Below, piece after piece: positions 1-7,676 of a stretch of 64,000 nt of DNA (within the stretch, counting starts at the first letter, position 1; every line of letters starts with the position of its first letter). Location of the stretch: the NCBI GenBank assembly GCA_035531075.1, contig DATKTO010000040.1, positions 124,001 through 188,000 on the forward strand. The letters run 5' to 3'. The notes under the pieces are model-generated. The model had not been told where the DNA came from. It saw nothing but the letters and a program-made list of their open reading frames with translations, and ran no database searches. The position numbers and the translations under genes were made by a program. This DNA comes from 39-52-133 sp035531075 (GTDB lineage Bacteria; Pseudomonadota; Gammaproteobacteria; Burkholderiales; Gallionellaceae).

Positions 1-486
1 TTCAATATTAATCTGACGGTTGGCGCGCCTGTATGTATCCAGCAAATCCTCAGTTTCATCCAGAGCAGCTTTGAGTCTCACTGGATCGGAATTGCTTACA
101 TGAACAATAATTTTTCGCGATTCAGCAAGGTTATAGCCGGCCTGTCTGGCGTCAACGATGCTCATCAGATCTGGACCGCGCTCCCTGCTGATCCATGCGT
201 GCGTAAGCCAGCCCGATACCCCGCCTATCAACAGTATCAGGCAGGCTGCGATAGCATGGAAATGGCCAGACCAGCGATGTAGTTGTTTTGCCGATGGCAG
301 CATGTATAGCGGAGGCTGGCTGTAGCTATGTTGTATCAGCTCTTTCAGGCCGCGCAATTCGCAGACGCGCTCTCTCATTGAAACGTTTCGATTGATCGCA
401 TCGAATGCCTGAGCTTTTTCCGCCGGATCGAGTTGATTGTCTACAAATGAATTCAAGTATTCATCAGAAATATTTTGATTTTGCAT
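1..486 (-). CDS. Membrane anti-sigma factor with DsrE-like tail (partial)
   Basis: Reading from an ATG at 486 to the window edge gives 162 residues without a stop, so the 3' end lies outside. Residues 1-55 look like the cytoplasmic N-terminus of anti-sigma factors (acidic, helical) but lack the HxxxCxxC zinc motif. Residues about 75-98 form one membrane segment. From about residue 125 the sequence resembles the start of the secreted DsrE-like protein at 1243-1674 (IIVHVSNSDP against VVVQVSDADP), so the periplasmic part is probably a DsrE-fold sensor. Its start codon overlaps the sigma factor stop by one base (TAATG), which implies translational coupling. The anti-sigma role is inferred from this pairing and the topology; the DsrE reading is my own alignment by eye. 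Confidence 0.7.
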   Translation of the reverse strand, partial: MQNQNISDEYLNSFVDNQLDPAEKAQAFDAINRNVSMRERVCELRGLKELIQHSYSQPPLYMLPSAKQLHRWSGHFHAIAACLILLIGGVSGWLTHAWISRERGPDLMSIVDARQAGYNLAESRKIIVHVSNSDPVRLKAALDETEDLLDTYRRANRQINIE

Positions 487-1046
487 TATTTTATTCTCCT
501 GATTTGCACAGCATGCACTGACTGCTGCGGATCAAGCTCTTTTAAAAGTGCCCTCATCGCCACACGCGCGCGGCACAAGCGGCTCATAACCGTTCCGATG
601 GGTATGTCCAATATCGACGCAACTTCAATATACGAAAGCTCTTCCAGATCGACTAGCGTGAGCACTTGGCGCTGGCCCAGAGGAAGGCGTGCAACCGCGC
701 TGCGCACGCGGGAAATAATCTGTGATTGGGAATGTGAATTTTCAGGTGTATTGTCGTGCGCATAACGATAATCTTCTAGTTCCTCGATATCGTCCATCTC
801 CTGGTGTCGACGAAAATGGTCTCGCCAGCAGTTTGCAAGAATGCTAAACAACCAACTGTTTAATAGCGCCGGGTCGCGTAACTGGTTAGCATTTTTCAGC
901 GCTTTAATCAGCGCCTCTTGCACCAGATCTTCAGACAGCGCAGCGTTATGGCTCCATGAATATGCAAGACGGTACAATCTGGGCCTGACTTGCTCAAGCT
1001 GATCCTGTAAGCTGTTCGAGCGGCAAAAAAGGGAAATAATTTTCAT
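486..1046 (-). CDS. ECF RNA polymerase sigma factor
   Basis: A 186-residue sigma-70 family protein of extracytoplasmic-function type. Region 2 is visible as LAYSWSHNAALSEDLVQEAL followed by SWLFSILANCWRDHFRR, and region 4 as LPLGQRQVLTLVDLEELSY followed by IPIGTVMSRLCRAR, the usual helix-turn-helix for the -35 element. I chose the ATG at 1046 rather than an upstream in-frame start at 1112 because homologues begin just before region 2; no strong ribosome-binding site is visible at either. It is directly coupled to the membrane anti-sigma factor downstream (stop and start overlap). The divergent DsrE-like gene at 1243 is a plausible target. Confidence 0.88.
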   Translation of the reverse strand: MKIISLFCRSNSLQDQLEQVRPRLYRLAYSWSHNAALSEDLVQEALIKALKNANQLRDPALLNSWLFSILANCWRDHFRRHQEMDDIEELEDYRYAHDNTPENSHSQSQIISRVRSAVARLPLGQRQVLTLVDLEELSYIEVASILDIPIGTVMSRLCRARVAMRALLKELDPQQSVHAVQIRRIK

Positions 1047-1242
1047 ACTTGTATTTGCACAATCATTTATGTTTATGATCTTGTTAAACAGTCCTGCGTA
1101 AGACGCAAGCATATGCCCAATTATTCCATGCTCGATTCATTAATTGAAAAAAAATTGGAATAATATCTGTCAGTCTCGCGTCTTTACTCGTGTAGCTGTT
1201 TAAACAGTTGCAACTAAATAACATCATGGAGGAATTAAAATA

Positions 1243-1674
1243 ATGAAACATATCAATGTGGTAGGTGCTGTGCTGGCACTGTCGCTGTCTTTTGTATCGC
1301 TTCATGCTGCTGCAGCCGATGCGTCGGTCGCCAAAGAAGGTGTGGTAGTGCAGGTCAGCGATGCAGATCCTGCGAAATGGAATTTGGCACTCAATAACGT
1401 TAAAAACGTTCAGCAAATGCTTGGCGCGGACAAGGTTAATGCGGAAATCGTTGTTTACGGCCCCGGGATCGCGATGCTCAAGATGGATTCCGCTGTTGCA
1501 GGCCGTATAGAAGAGGCAAAGAAAGCAAATATCACCATCGTTGCCTGTGAAAATACGATGAAAGGCATGAAATTGACGAAGGAAGACATGCTGCCCAATA
1601 CAAGCTACGTACCTGCCGGCGTGGTTGAGCTGATGAAAAAGCAAAAAGAAGGCTACGCTTATATCCGCCCTTAG
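1243..1674 (+). CDS. Secreted DsrE-family protein
   Basis: 143 residues with an N-terminal signal peptide ending near HAAAADA, followed by a DsrE/DsrF-like alpha/beta domain (VVVQVSDADPAKWNLALNNV, then EIVVYGPGIAMLK and a late ANITIVACENTMKGM). DsrE-fold proteins take part in sulfur relay or bind small molecules; a secreted one is more likely a sensor or carrier. Cys at the end of the ITIVAC strand sits where sulfur-transfer DsrE proteins often keep a cysteine. A good ribosome-binding site (GGAGG) lies about 10 bases before the ATG. It is divergent from the sigma/anti-sigma pair whose anti-sigma tail resembles it, and is closed by a strong terminator. Confidence 0.8.
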   Translation: MKHINVVGAVLALSLSFVSLHAAAADASVAKEGVVVQVSDADPAKWNLALNNVKNVQQMLGADKVNAEIVVYGPGIAMLKMDSAVAGRIEEAKKANITIVACENTMKGMKLTKEDMLPNTSYVPAGVVELMKKQKEGYAYIRP

Positions 1675-1706
1675 TATTTTCGGTTGAAATACTGGTAGTG
1701 TAACAA

Positions 1707-1746
1707 GCCATATGGCGCCCTTCAAAAGGGCGCCATATGGCATTTT
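1707..1746 (+). terminator. Intrinsic terminator after the DsrE-like gene
   Basis: A perfect 14-bp inverted repeat (GCCATATGGCGCCC at 1707-1720 and its complement at 1728-1741) closes a 7-base loop and is followed by ATTTT. It lies 33 bases after the stop codon at 1674. Confidence 0.85.
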
Positions 1747-1892
1747 GGCGCACCAGGATTCATGTTATGGTTGTAATTAGACCTAGCGGTTTGAATTGAT
1801 TGCCTGCCAAGAAGTTGACACAGGCTCAGGAAATTTTCTCGCATCAGCTTGTTTGCGATAATATGCGTCCTCTCTAATATAGGAATGGCAAA

Positions 1893-2369
1893 ATGGTTAA
1901 AGCTATCAGAATATTGCTTGCGTTTACGGCTCTGCTGGGAATGTCACCGCCCACCTTGGCCGATGGTGCCCACATGTCGATATCCATCAAGCAAGGCAGT
2001 TTTGCCGACGTAAGAGATGCAGTTGAAATGGCGATTACCGGGCGTGGTTTGGTGATCAATAATGTTTCGCATGTGGGAGACATGCTCGAGCGCACGGGCA
2101 AGGATCTGGGGGGCGGCAAACAGGTCTTCCTCAATGCCGAGTCGCTGGAATTTTGCAGTGCCACTGTGTCGCGCAAGATGATGGAGGCTGATCCGGACAA
2201 CATTGTATTTTGTCCCTACATCATTTCCATTTACGTGCTGCCTGAGAAGCCAAACGAAGTTCGGGTGGCTTACCGCAAGACTCAGATGGTGGGTTCTTCA
2301 GCTTCCAGGAAGTCGCTCCAGGCTGTCAATGATCTACTCGGTGAAATTGTCAAAGAGGCTGTGCAGTAA
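1893..2369 (+). CDS. Secreted DUF302-domain protein
   Basis: 158 residues. The first about 23 residues form a signal peptide ending near TLADG. The remainder matches the DUF302 pattern: an early region with GRGLVINNVSHVGDML, a central ESLEFCSATVSRKM, and the late strand FCPYIISIYVLPEKPNEVRV. DUF302 proteins are small, often periplasmic and of unknown biochemical role. The gene stands alone on this strand, converging on the copper-chaperone genes. The ribosome-binding site (AGGA) is weak but reasonably placed. Confidence 0.78.
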   Translation: MVKAIRILLAFTALLGMSPPTLADGAHMSISIKQGSFADVRDAVEMAITGRGLVINNVSHVGDMLERTGKDLGGGKQVFLNAESLEFCSATVSRKMMEADPDNIVFCPYIISIYVLPEKPNEVRVAYRKTQMVGSSASRKSLQAVNDLLGEIVKEAVQ

Positions 2370-2415
2370 GCGCTTCAGCTGGGGGGACTGGTACCCGCCT
2401 TAAGGATTGCTGGCT

Positions 2416-2895
2416 TTAGCGATGATCGTACACCGCATTAGGGCCATAGTGCTTATAGCTTAACTCCATCTTTTTGACCTCAGCTTCCGTCGAAACTGTC
2501 TTTATCTGCTTGTCAGGAAATGCAAAGTTGAGTGTGACAGGCACGCGCTCCCCAATTTTGAGCGGCTGCTTAATGCCCGTCATCATTAAAAAAATCGCCT
2601 GTGTCGGAAAGGTGATCGTGCGATGATCCGGTATCGGCAAATTGCTCAATACCTGCACTTTCATCTTTCCCTGGGATGCGGTCAAGCTTTGAATTTCCAC
2701 TGATGCAGCAGCGGGGCTGCTCACCGACATCAATGTGGCAGCTTTCACCGTAGTCAGGTTGAGTTGCAGCGTGGCTGTAGATTGTCCGGGCACGCTTTCG
2801 CCGACCCATGCCATGGTTACAATAGGATCATAAGGGCCTGCCCAGACGTTGCCGAACCAGCACAAAGCTACCGCACACATGATATTTTTCCACAT
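2416..2895 (-). CDS. PCu(A)C-like protein lacking the copper ligands
   Basis: 159 residues from an ATG at 2895 preceded by GGGAGGAAG. It has a signal peptide (ends near VWAGP) and the Ig-like PCu(A)C fold: an N-terminal AW.GESVPGQSTATLQLN stretch and the middle SPAAASVEIQSLT. PCu(A)C proteins carry copper in the periplasm to cytochrome oxidase using H-M-X10-M-X21-H-X-M. In this copy the first His is Gln (EIQSLT) and the late H-x-M is replaced (AIFLMM), while the neighbouring paralogue at 2961-3416 keeps both. It has probably lost metal binding or changed ligand. It lies 65 bases after the intact paralogue and probably shares its transcript. Confidence 0.78.
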   Translation of the reverse strand: MWKNIMCAVALCWFGNVWAGPYDPIVTMAWVGESVPGQSTATLQLNLTTVKAATLMSVSSPAAASVEIQSLTASQGKMKVQVLSNLPIPDHRTITFPTQAIFLMMTGIKQPLKIGERVPVTLNFAFPDKQIKTVSTEAEVKKMELSYKHYGPNAVYDHR

Positions 2896-2928
2896 CGCGC
2901 TTCCTCCCGATTGACTGATCATTGTTTC

Positions 2929-2953
2929 GCTTAACGCGCACCCCGCGTTAAGC
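2929..2953 (-). other. Intercistronic hairpin between the PCu(A)C genes
   Basis: A perfect 10-bp inverted repeat (GCTTAACGCG / CGCGTTAAGC) around a CACCC loop lies between the two PCu(A)C genes. No T-run follows on either strand, so it is more likely an mRNA-processing or stabilising hairpin than a terminator. Confidence 0.55.
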
Positions 2954-2960
2954 CTCAATG

Positions 2961-3416
2961 CTAGCGTTGAAGCTTGTGTTGCATCGCAGTGAGAGGTCGA
3001 ACCTGCGCCTTAACATTGACCTTTTCTGTGCTATTGTCGGCAAACTGCACGGTTAATGTAAGTTCAACTGTATCGCCCGGTTTGAGGGCCTGCTTGAGGC
3101 CGATCAGCATCAGATGGTTGCCTCCCGGGCCAAGAGTGGCAGGCTTTTTCGCGCTTAAAGGCAACGCTTCAATTTGGCGCATTTTCATCACACCGTTATC
3201 CATCGTCATCGTATGAATCTCGGCAGTTGACGATGCCGGGCTCGACACGGCAATGAGACGTGCATCTTTTTGGCTGGTGACAACCAAACCCACCATACCA
3301 ACCTCCTGCCCGGGAGCGGTTGCACGAGACCACGCATCGCTCACGGAAACTTCGCCTGCTTGCACCTGTGCTGCAAACAACAGCGCTGCAACACCCAACC
3401 AGATTGCATTTTTCAT
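2961..3416 (-). CDS. Periplasmic copper chaperone PCu(A)C
   Basis: 151 residues from an ATG at 3416 with AGGA just upstream. Signal peptide ends near AAQVQAG. The mature protein is a canonical PCu(A)C domain: DAWSRATAPGQEVGMVG, then the full metal motif H-M-X10-M-X21-H-X-M visible as IHTMTMDNGVMKM and GGNHLMLIGL. It delivers Cu(I) in the periplasm, typically for cytochrome c oxidase assembly. The degenerate paralogue follows directly. No oxidase or Sco gene is in this window. Confidence 0.88.
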   Translation of the reverse strand: MKNAIWLGVAALLFAAQVQAGEVSVSDAWSRATAPGQEVGMVGLVVTSQKDARLIAVSSPASSTAEIHTMTMDNGVMKMRQIEALPLSAKKPATLGPGGNHLMLIGLKQALKPGDTVELTLTVQFADNSTEKVNVKAQVRPLTAMQHKLQR

Positions 3417-3577
3417 TTCATTTCCTATCTTCAAAGAATAATCGAATCCATTCAGCATAAAAAAAACGCTTTTCAAGCTAACTTGATTAAGAATACCCCA
3501 GGCAGGGTTTTTCAGTCCAGGCATTTTCAGGTGCGTAGAATCCAGTAAGGCCACCGATTTTGCTCCAATTACTTGTT

Positions 3578-4036
3578 TTAAGGATTCTTGCCGTGATTCC
3601 AGCTATATGTTTCGTTTCCCAGCTCTTTGCACCAGGCATATAACGCGTCGTAGATGATCATCCCCTGTTTCAGTATTTCATGATCGTTTGTGAAGTTGCG
3701 TGAGAGCCCGAGAGAAATGGCGAGCAACCCTGCCGCCTGAGGAGACAGATCAAGACGGTCAGTATCCGCAGCGCGAACGATGGTGGCGAGCTGTAGCAGA
3801 GCAGGGTCGGTCAGTTTGTACTTCTTGATGAAAGCATCAAAACTGCACAGCTCGCCATCGTGCCCCATCTCCACGCCGGGAATGTCATAGGGTGTTGCAC
3901 CGGTTTCTTTGGCCGTGCTGAGCACATTACTGCTGGGAACATACAGAAACTCGGCCTCCTTATCGATGAAGCGAGCGATCAGCCAGGGACAGGCAATGCG
4001 GTCGATTTTGGGACGTTCACGGGTAACCCATTTCAT
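3578..4036 (-). CDS. Chromate resistance ChrB C-terminal-domain protein
   Basis: 152 residues that match only the C-terminal domain of ChrB: RIACPWLIARFIDKEAEFLYV near the N-terminus, and a late helix with MIIYDALYAWC. The related 322-residue full-length ChrB at 5640-6608 carries the same pattern (DRMASAWLIRRFIDPAAKF). Stand-alone ChrB C-domains are common in chromate operons beside rhodanese genes; their exact biochemical function is not settled. It is the last gene of the chrB-chrA-rhodanese-chrB2 group on this strand. Confidence 0.82.
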   Translation of the reverse strand: MKWVTRERPKIDRIACPWLIARFIDKEAEFLYVPSSNVLSTAKETGATPYDIPGVEMGHDGELCSFDAFIKKYKLTDPALLQLATIVRAADTDRLDLSPQAAGLLAISLGLSRNFTNDHEILKQGMIIYDALYAWCKELGNETYSWNHGKNP

Positions 4037-4073
4037 GATGCTCTCCTCAGGCGGAAGTTAACAGGGACGGTGA

Positions 4074-4282
4074 CTAGTTTGCGACGACGATGCCGCCATC
4101 TTCTTTCCAGGCGGAGATACCGCCCACGATAAAACACGCCTCGAGGGCTTGTGTCTGCAGAGCATCCACGACCGAATTCCTGACAGCGCCGCCGCGCACG
4201 CAATAAGCACAACTTCTCTCATGGTCATGCTTTTATGGCCCCGTATTGATTTGAATTCTTGCGGATTAATCGTTCTGATCAT
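4074..4282 (-). pseudogene. Decayed rhodanese gene
   Basis: The ATG at 4282 opens with MIRTINPQEFKSI, a typical single-domain rhodanese N-terminus, but the central part of the domain is missing and the frame changes. In another frame the C-terminal half reads YCVRGGAVRNSVVDALQ and then CFIVGGISAWKEDGGIVVAN before a stop at 4074, including the CxxG-type active-site loop and the GG.SAW signature. The result is an internal deletion plus frameshift of a rhodanese that would normally have about 110 residues. The conceptual frame-1 product (74 residues) has no recognisable C-terminal half. Sits between chrA and the ChrB-C gene, where intact rhodaneses are usual. Confidence 0.75.
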
Positions 4283-4294
4283 TTGAATTTCTCC

Positions 4295-5650
4295 TTATCC
4301 CAGTAAAGGCTTGATGAATGTATAGACCAGCCCAAACATCGCGCACACGCCAATGACTTTCATAATGTCGGCCTTGTATTTCCACAAAGCGATAAAAGCG
4401 GCGATGGCAACCACCACCGACAGCCAGTCGAAGGTACCTGCAAATGGAGTGTCTTTAACTCCCTGCGGCCAGAAGGTGTGCCATGCAAAGAATACCGCCA
4501 GATTGATAATCACGCCAACAACGGCCGCAGTGATGCCCGTGAGCGGGGCAGTGAATTTTATTTGTCCGCGTGAGGACTCTACCAGCGGCCCACCTGCGAT
4601 GATGAAAAAGAACGAGGGCAAAAAGGTAAAGAAAGTTGCCGTCGCCGCGCCCGCCAAGCCGGCTGCAATTGGATTGCCAAAGACTTCTTTCGCCACGCCG
4701 CCCATGTAGCCTACCCAGGTCACAATCATTATCAGCGGCCCCGGTGTGGTTTCACCTAGCGCCAGCCCGTCCATCATCTGCGGGCCGGTCAACCAGGCAA
4801 AATCCTCAACACCACCCTGATATACATACGGCAGCACCGCGTACGCACCGCCGATGGTGAGGAAAGCCGCCTTGGTAAAAAATTCCCCTATGTCGGTGAG
4901 GGCTTGCTGGCCGCTGATCACCAACATTGCCGCAAGCCAGATGGCGACGAAGACTGTAGTGGAGGCAACTAGCTTGCCCCAGGAAAATTTTGCGTGCGCA
5001 GGCGTGGGGGTGTCGTCGTCAATCAGTGCCGGGCCATATGCTGCCTTGGAAGCGCCATGGCCGCCGCCACTCTTGAATTTTGCCGGGATAAATTTTCCGC
5101 CCAAAGCACCCAGAATTGCCGCCGCCAGCACGATCCACGGAAAACCGATATCAAGGAAAAAAATGCCGATAAAAGCAAGCGCCGCCATGCCCCACAGCAC
5201 CTCATTCTTTAACGCCCTGTTACCTATGCGCCACGCGGCAAACAGCACTACTGCCACCACCGCAGGCCTGATGCCGTAGAAAATTCCCTGCACCATGGGT
5301 ACCTCTCCCCAGGCAAGATAGACCCCCGCCAACAGCGACAGCAGTAGAAACGCGGGCATAAAAAACATCACCCCTGCCATCACCGCGCCTTTGATTCCAT
5401 GCATCAACCAGCTAATGTATATTGCAAGTTGAGTGGCCTCAGGCCCCGGCAACATCATGCAGAAATTTAGCCCGTGCAGATAGCGGTGCTCGGAAATCCA
5501 GCGGCGTTTTTCCACCAGCTCCTGGTGCATGATGGCAATTTGCCCGGCCGGGCCGCCAAAGCTGATAAAGCCTAATTTAAACCAGTATCGAGATGCAACC
5601 CAGAATGACACAGGTGCCGGCGGGGTAGTGGGTATGCCTTCATTGCTCAT
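4295..5650 (-). CDS. chrA: Chromate transporter ChrA
   Basis: 451 residues, the length of two-domain (long-chain) CHR transporters that export chromate from the cytoplasm. Each half opens with the CHR hallmark: FGGPAGQIAIMHQELVEKR and LPGPEATQLAIYISW in the N-half, then TIGGAYAVLPYVYQ, LGETTPGPLIM and NPIAAGLAGAATATFFTFLP in the C-half. About ten to twelve hydrophobic segments are visible. I chose the ATG at 5650, which has GAGGAG seven bases upstream. It overlaps the end of chrB by 11 bases, so the two are one operon. Confidence 0.93.
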   Translation of the reverse strand: MSNEGIPTTPPAPVSFWVASRYWFKLGFISFGGPAGQIAIMHQELVEKRRWISEHRYLHGLNFCMMLPGPEATQLAIYISWLMHGIKGAVMAGVMFFMPAFLLLSLLAGVYLAWGEVPMVQGIFYGIRPAVVAVVLFAAWRIGNRALKNEVLWGMAALAFIGIFFLDIGFPWIVLAAAILGALGGKFIPAKFKSGGGHGASKAAYGPALIDDDTPTPAHAKFSWGKLVASTTVFVAIWLAAMLVISGQQALTDIGEFFTKAAFLTIGGAYAVLPYVYQGGVEDFAWLTGPQMMDGLALGETTPGPLIMIVTWVGYMGGVAKEVFGNPIAAGLAGAATATFFTFLPSFFFIIAGGPLVESSRGQIKFTAPLTGITAAVVGVIINLAVFFAWHTFWPQGVKDTPFAGTFDWLSVVVAIAAFIALWKYKADIMKVIGVCAMFGLVYTFIKPLLG

Positions 5651-6608
5651 CGTTACTCTCCTCATTATTGTAGGTCAGATACAGATCGTCGAAAATTATC
5701 GATGCCTCGTGGAGCAGGATGTCGTCGTCGGCACAGCGCTCGCGCATGCCTTTGAGTATCAGTTCCAGTCCGTGCGCCTCGGCCACCGGAATGCCGCCCA
5801 CATCGAGGAAATGCACCACTGCCGCCAGGCGCTGCAATGCGGGGTCAGGTTCAAGGTTGAAGCTCGCTAGCAGCACCTCGAACGTGACGCGCGCGCCGAC
5901 ATGGGTGAAGCTGGCGCCGTCAAAGTCGAAACCCAGCGCGCTCTTCGGGCAATCCTGCGGCTTGTCCAGCCACTTGAATTTCGCAGCAGGATCGATAAAG
6001 CGGCGAATCAGCCAGGCGCTGGCCATGCGGTCTACCCATAATCCTTTGCGTGTTGCCCAGCTGCGTTTATGGAACTCCTCGCGTTTCAGTTTTTTTATGA
6101 TGCCCTTGGTGGGATGCGGCTCATCCGGATTGACGATGGCAGATAGTCCTGCAGTTGCCTTGTCGAGCAACAGTGCGATCTGATCGCGAGCGGCATCCGG
6201 GAAAAAATCGATGGCCGAGATCACGGCAAAATCACGTGCGAGCCGCTTCAGCGTACGTTTGTTGGCGAGCATGTTCTGTGCGGGCAGAATGCCAATCAAT
6301 GCATCAATCTCCTGCTTGAGCGTGGCGTAGTCATCGGTACGGTTGAATAATTTGCGGAAATTGATGTCCTGTGCGGGATGCATGCTGACCAGTTTAACGA
6401 TTTGCGCGGCGCCGCCCGCAGCGATCACTGCCGCAGCCTGCTGTTCCAGGCTGAGCACCGCTGCAGCACTATCCGGCAACAGATACACGCCGTCGCGCAG
6501 TACCCCGCAGCCCAGACTTTTCAGTGCACGCCAGATGCGCATGCGTGCTGTAGCGTTGGAAGTGGGCAGGCTAATAATGAGGGTGAGCCAATGATTTATA
6601 TCATTCAT
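5640..6608 (-). CDS. chrB: Chromate resistance regulator ChrB
   Basis: 322 residues with both ChrB parts. The N-terminal domain has WLTLIISLPTSNATARMRIW and GVLRDGVYLLPD; the C-terminal domain starts near residue 180 with WATRKGLWVDRMASAWLIRR. ChrB is described as a chromate-responsive factor needed for full expression of chrA. Translation starts at the ATG at 6608, but no ribosome-binding site is visible; the AT-rich sequence directly upstream (TATATATTACG) suggests a short or absent leader. It heads the chrB-chrA operon and diverges from the ArsR-rhodanese gene. Confidence 0.9.
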   Translation of the reverse strand: MNDINHWLTLIISLPTSNATARMRIWRALKSLGCGVLRDGVYLLPDSAAAVLSLEQQAAAVIAAGGAAQIVKLVSMHPAQDINFRKLFNRTDDYATLKQEIDALIGILPAQNMLANKRTLKRLARDFAVISAIDFFPDAARDQIALLLDKATAGLSAIVNPDEPHPTKGIIKKLKREEFHKRSWATRKGLWVDRMASAWLIRRFIDPAAKFKWLDKPQDCPKSALGFDFDGASFTHVGARVTFEVLLASFNLEPDPALQRLAAVVHFLDVGGIPVAEAHGLELILKGMRERCADDDILLHEASIIFDDLYLTYNNEESNDEQ

Positions 6609-6834
6609 GTTATATATATTACGTGTTTGTAGTATCTATTACAATAAATGTTTTGTTGTGCCACGGTCGCTTGTAACTATTTGTGTTGCAATGATATTTT
6701 GTTTAAGCGAATACCATGGAGTACTGCACACGTCGCTCTGCAAGCGGAAAAACTGGTAGCATGACATTTGTGCGCTAAAAAATAACGGGCATGGAGCCGG
6801 TCAGGGCCTAAATGATTTATGGTCAATTGTATTG

Positions 6835-7506
6835 ATGAGCACAATTTATTCTCCCAAAAAAAAGCTGTTTGAAAATTTCGCCCGTGTCGCAAAGGCACTG
6901 GCGAGCCCCAACCGGCTTGAGTTGCTGGAAGCGCTTGCGCAAGGCGAGCGCAGTGTGGACGGATTGGCGCAGGCCAGCGGCATGTCGGTGGCCAACACCT
7001 CCAACCACCTGCGCATCATGCGCGAAGGCGGGCTGGTAAAGTCACGCAAGGAAGGCACGCAGGTGATCTACAGCCTGACGGACGAGCAGGTGCCAGCGCT
7101 GTTGGCGGGCATCCGTCATGTGGCTGAGCGGCACCTGGCTGAAGTGGATCGCATCGTGCGTGAAAACTTCGACAGCCGCGACAAGCTGACCCCGGTCCGT
7201 AGAGACGAGCTGCTGGGGATGGTGAGATCAGGCGAAGCGATGGTGATCGATGTGCGCCCGTCTGCAGAGTATGAGGCCGGCCATATCGAAGGTGCAGTCA
7301 ATATCCCGCTGGAATCGCTGGCGGAGCGGCTCAGCAAACTGCCCAAGGAACAGGAGATCGTCGCCTATTGTCGAGGCCCCTATTGCATGATGTCATTCGA
7401 TGCGGTTGATCAGTTGCGCCAGCATGGCTATCGTGCACGGCGTCTGGAAGACGGTTACCCCGAATGGAAAACGGGGCAGCTTCCGCTCAAAAAGCACGCC
7501 GGGTAA
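6835..7506 (+). CDS. ArsR-family regulator fused to a rhodanese domain
   Basis: 223 residues from the ATG at 6835. Residues about 10-95 are an ArsR winged helix (ALASPNRLELLEALAQGERS, then MSVANTSNHLRIMREGGLV). Residues about 120-220 are a rhodanese domain (IDVRPSAEYEAGHIEGAVNI and the active loop CRGPYC, Cys179 and Cys184). The DNA-binding half contains no cysteine, unlike BigR/SqrR, which sense persulfide with two cysteines in the ArsR fold. Any sulfur sensing must therefore use the rhodanese loop. The next gene is a persulfide dioxygenase with an operator-like repeat in its promoter, making this the likely repressor. It is divergent from chrB. Confidence 0.9.
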   Translation: MSTIYSPKKKLFENFARVAKALASPNRLELLEALAQGERSVDGLAQASGMSVANTSNHLRIMREGGLVKSRKEGTQVIYSLTDEQVPALLAGIRHVAERHLAEVDRIVRENFDSRDKLTPVRRDELLGMVRSGEAMVIDVRPSAEYEAGHIEGAVNIPLESLAERLSKLPKEQEIVAYCRGPYCMMSFDAVDQLRQHGYRARRLEDGYPEWKTGQLPLKKHAG

Positions 7507-7583
7507 GCAAGTTAACCTCCAGTAATCACTCTCGTGAAAACCTATTGTTTTCATGGCACCTGTAATTACACACTAAAATTTTC

Positions 7584-7611
7584 TTGACAGTCACAGACTA
7601 GTCTTTATACT
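7584..7611 (+). promoter_or_regulatory. Sigma-70 promoter of the persulfide dioxygenase operon
   Basis: TTGACA at 7584-7589 and TATACT at 7606-7611 are separated by 16 bases. Transcription would start about 7618, inside the repeat block at 7613-7644. Confidence 0.75.
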
Positions 7612-7612
7612 T

Positions 7613-7644
7613 GTATTCAAGTATTCAAGTATTCATTTGAATAC
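7613..7644 (+). promoter_or_regulatory. Candidate sulfur-responsive operator (site 1)
   Basis: Two head-to-tail GTATTCAA octamers (7613-7620, 7621-7628) run into the perfect palindrome GTATTCATTTGAATAC (7629-7644). The block covers the predicted transcription start, where a bound repressor would block initiation. The core ATTCATTTGAAT recurs at 9925-9936 before the TauE/SafE gene. Binding by the ArsR-rhodanese protein is inference. Confidence 0.7.
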
Positions 7645-7676
7645 TGGATTATGTAAACAGCAAAAGGAGAGAAGAC

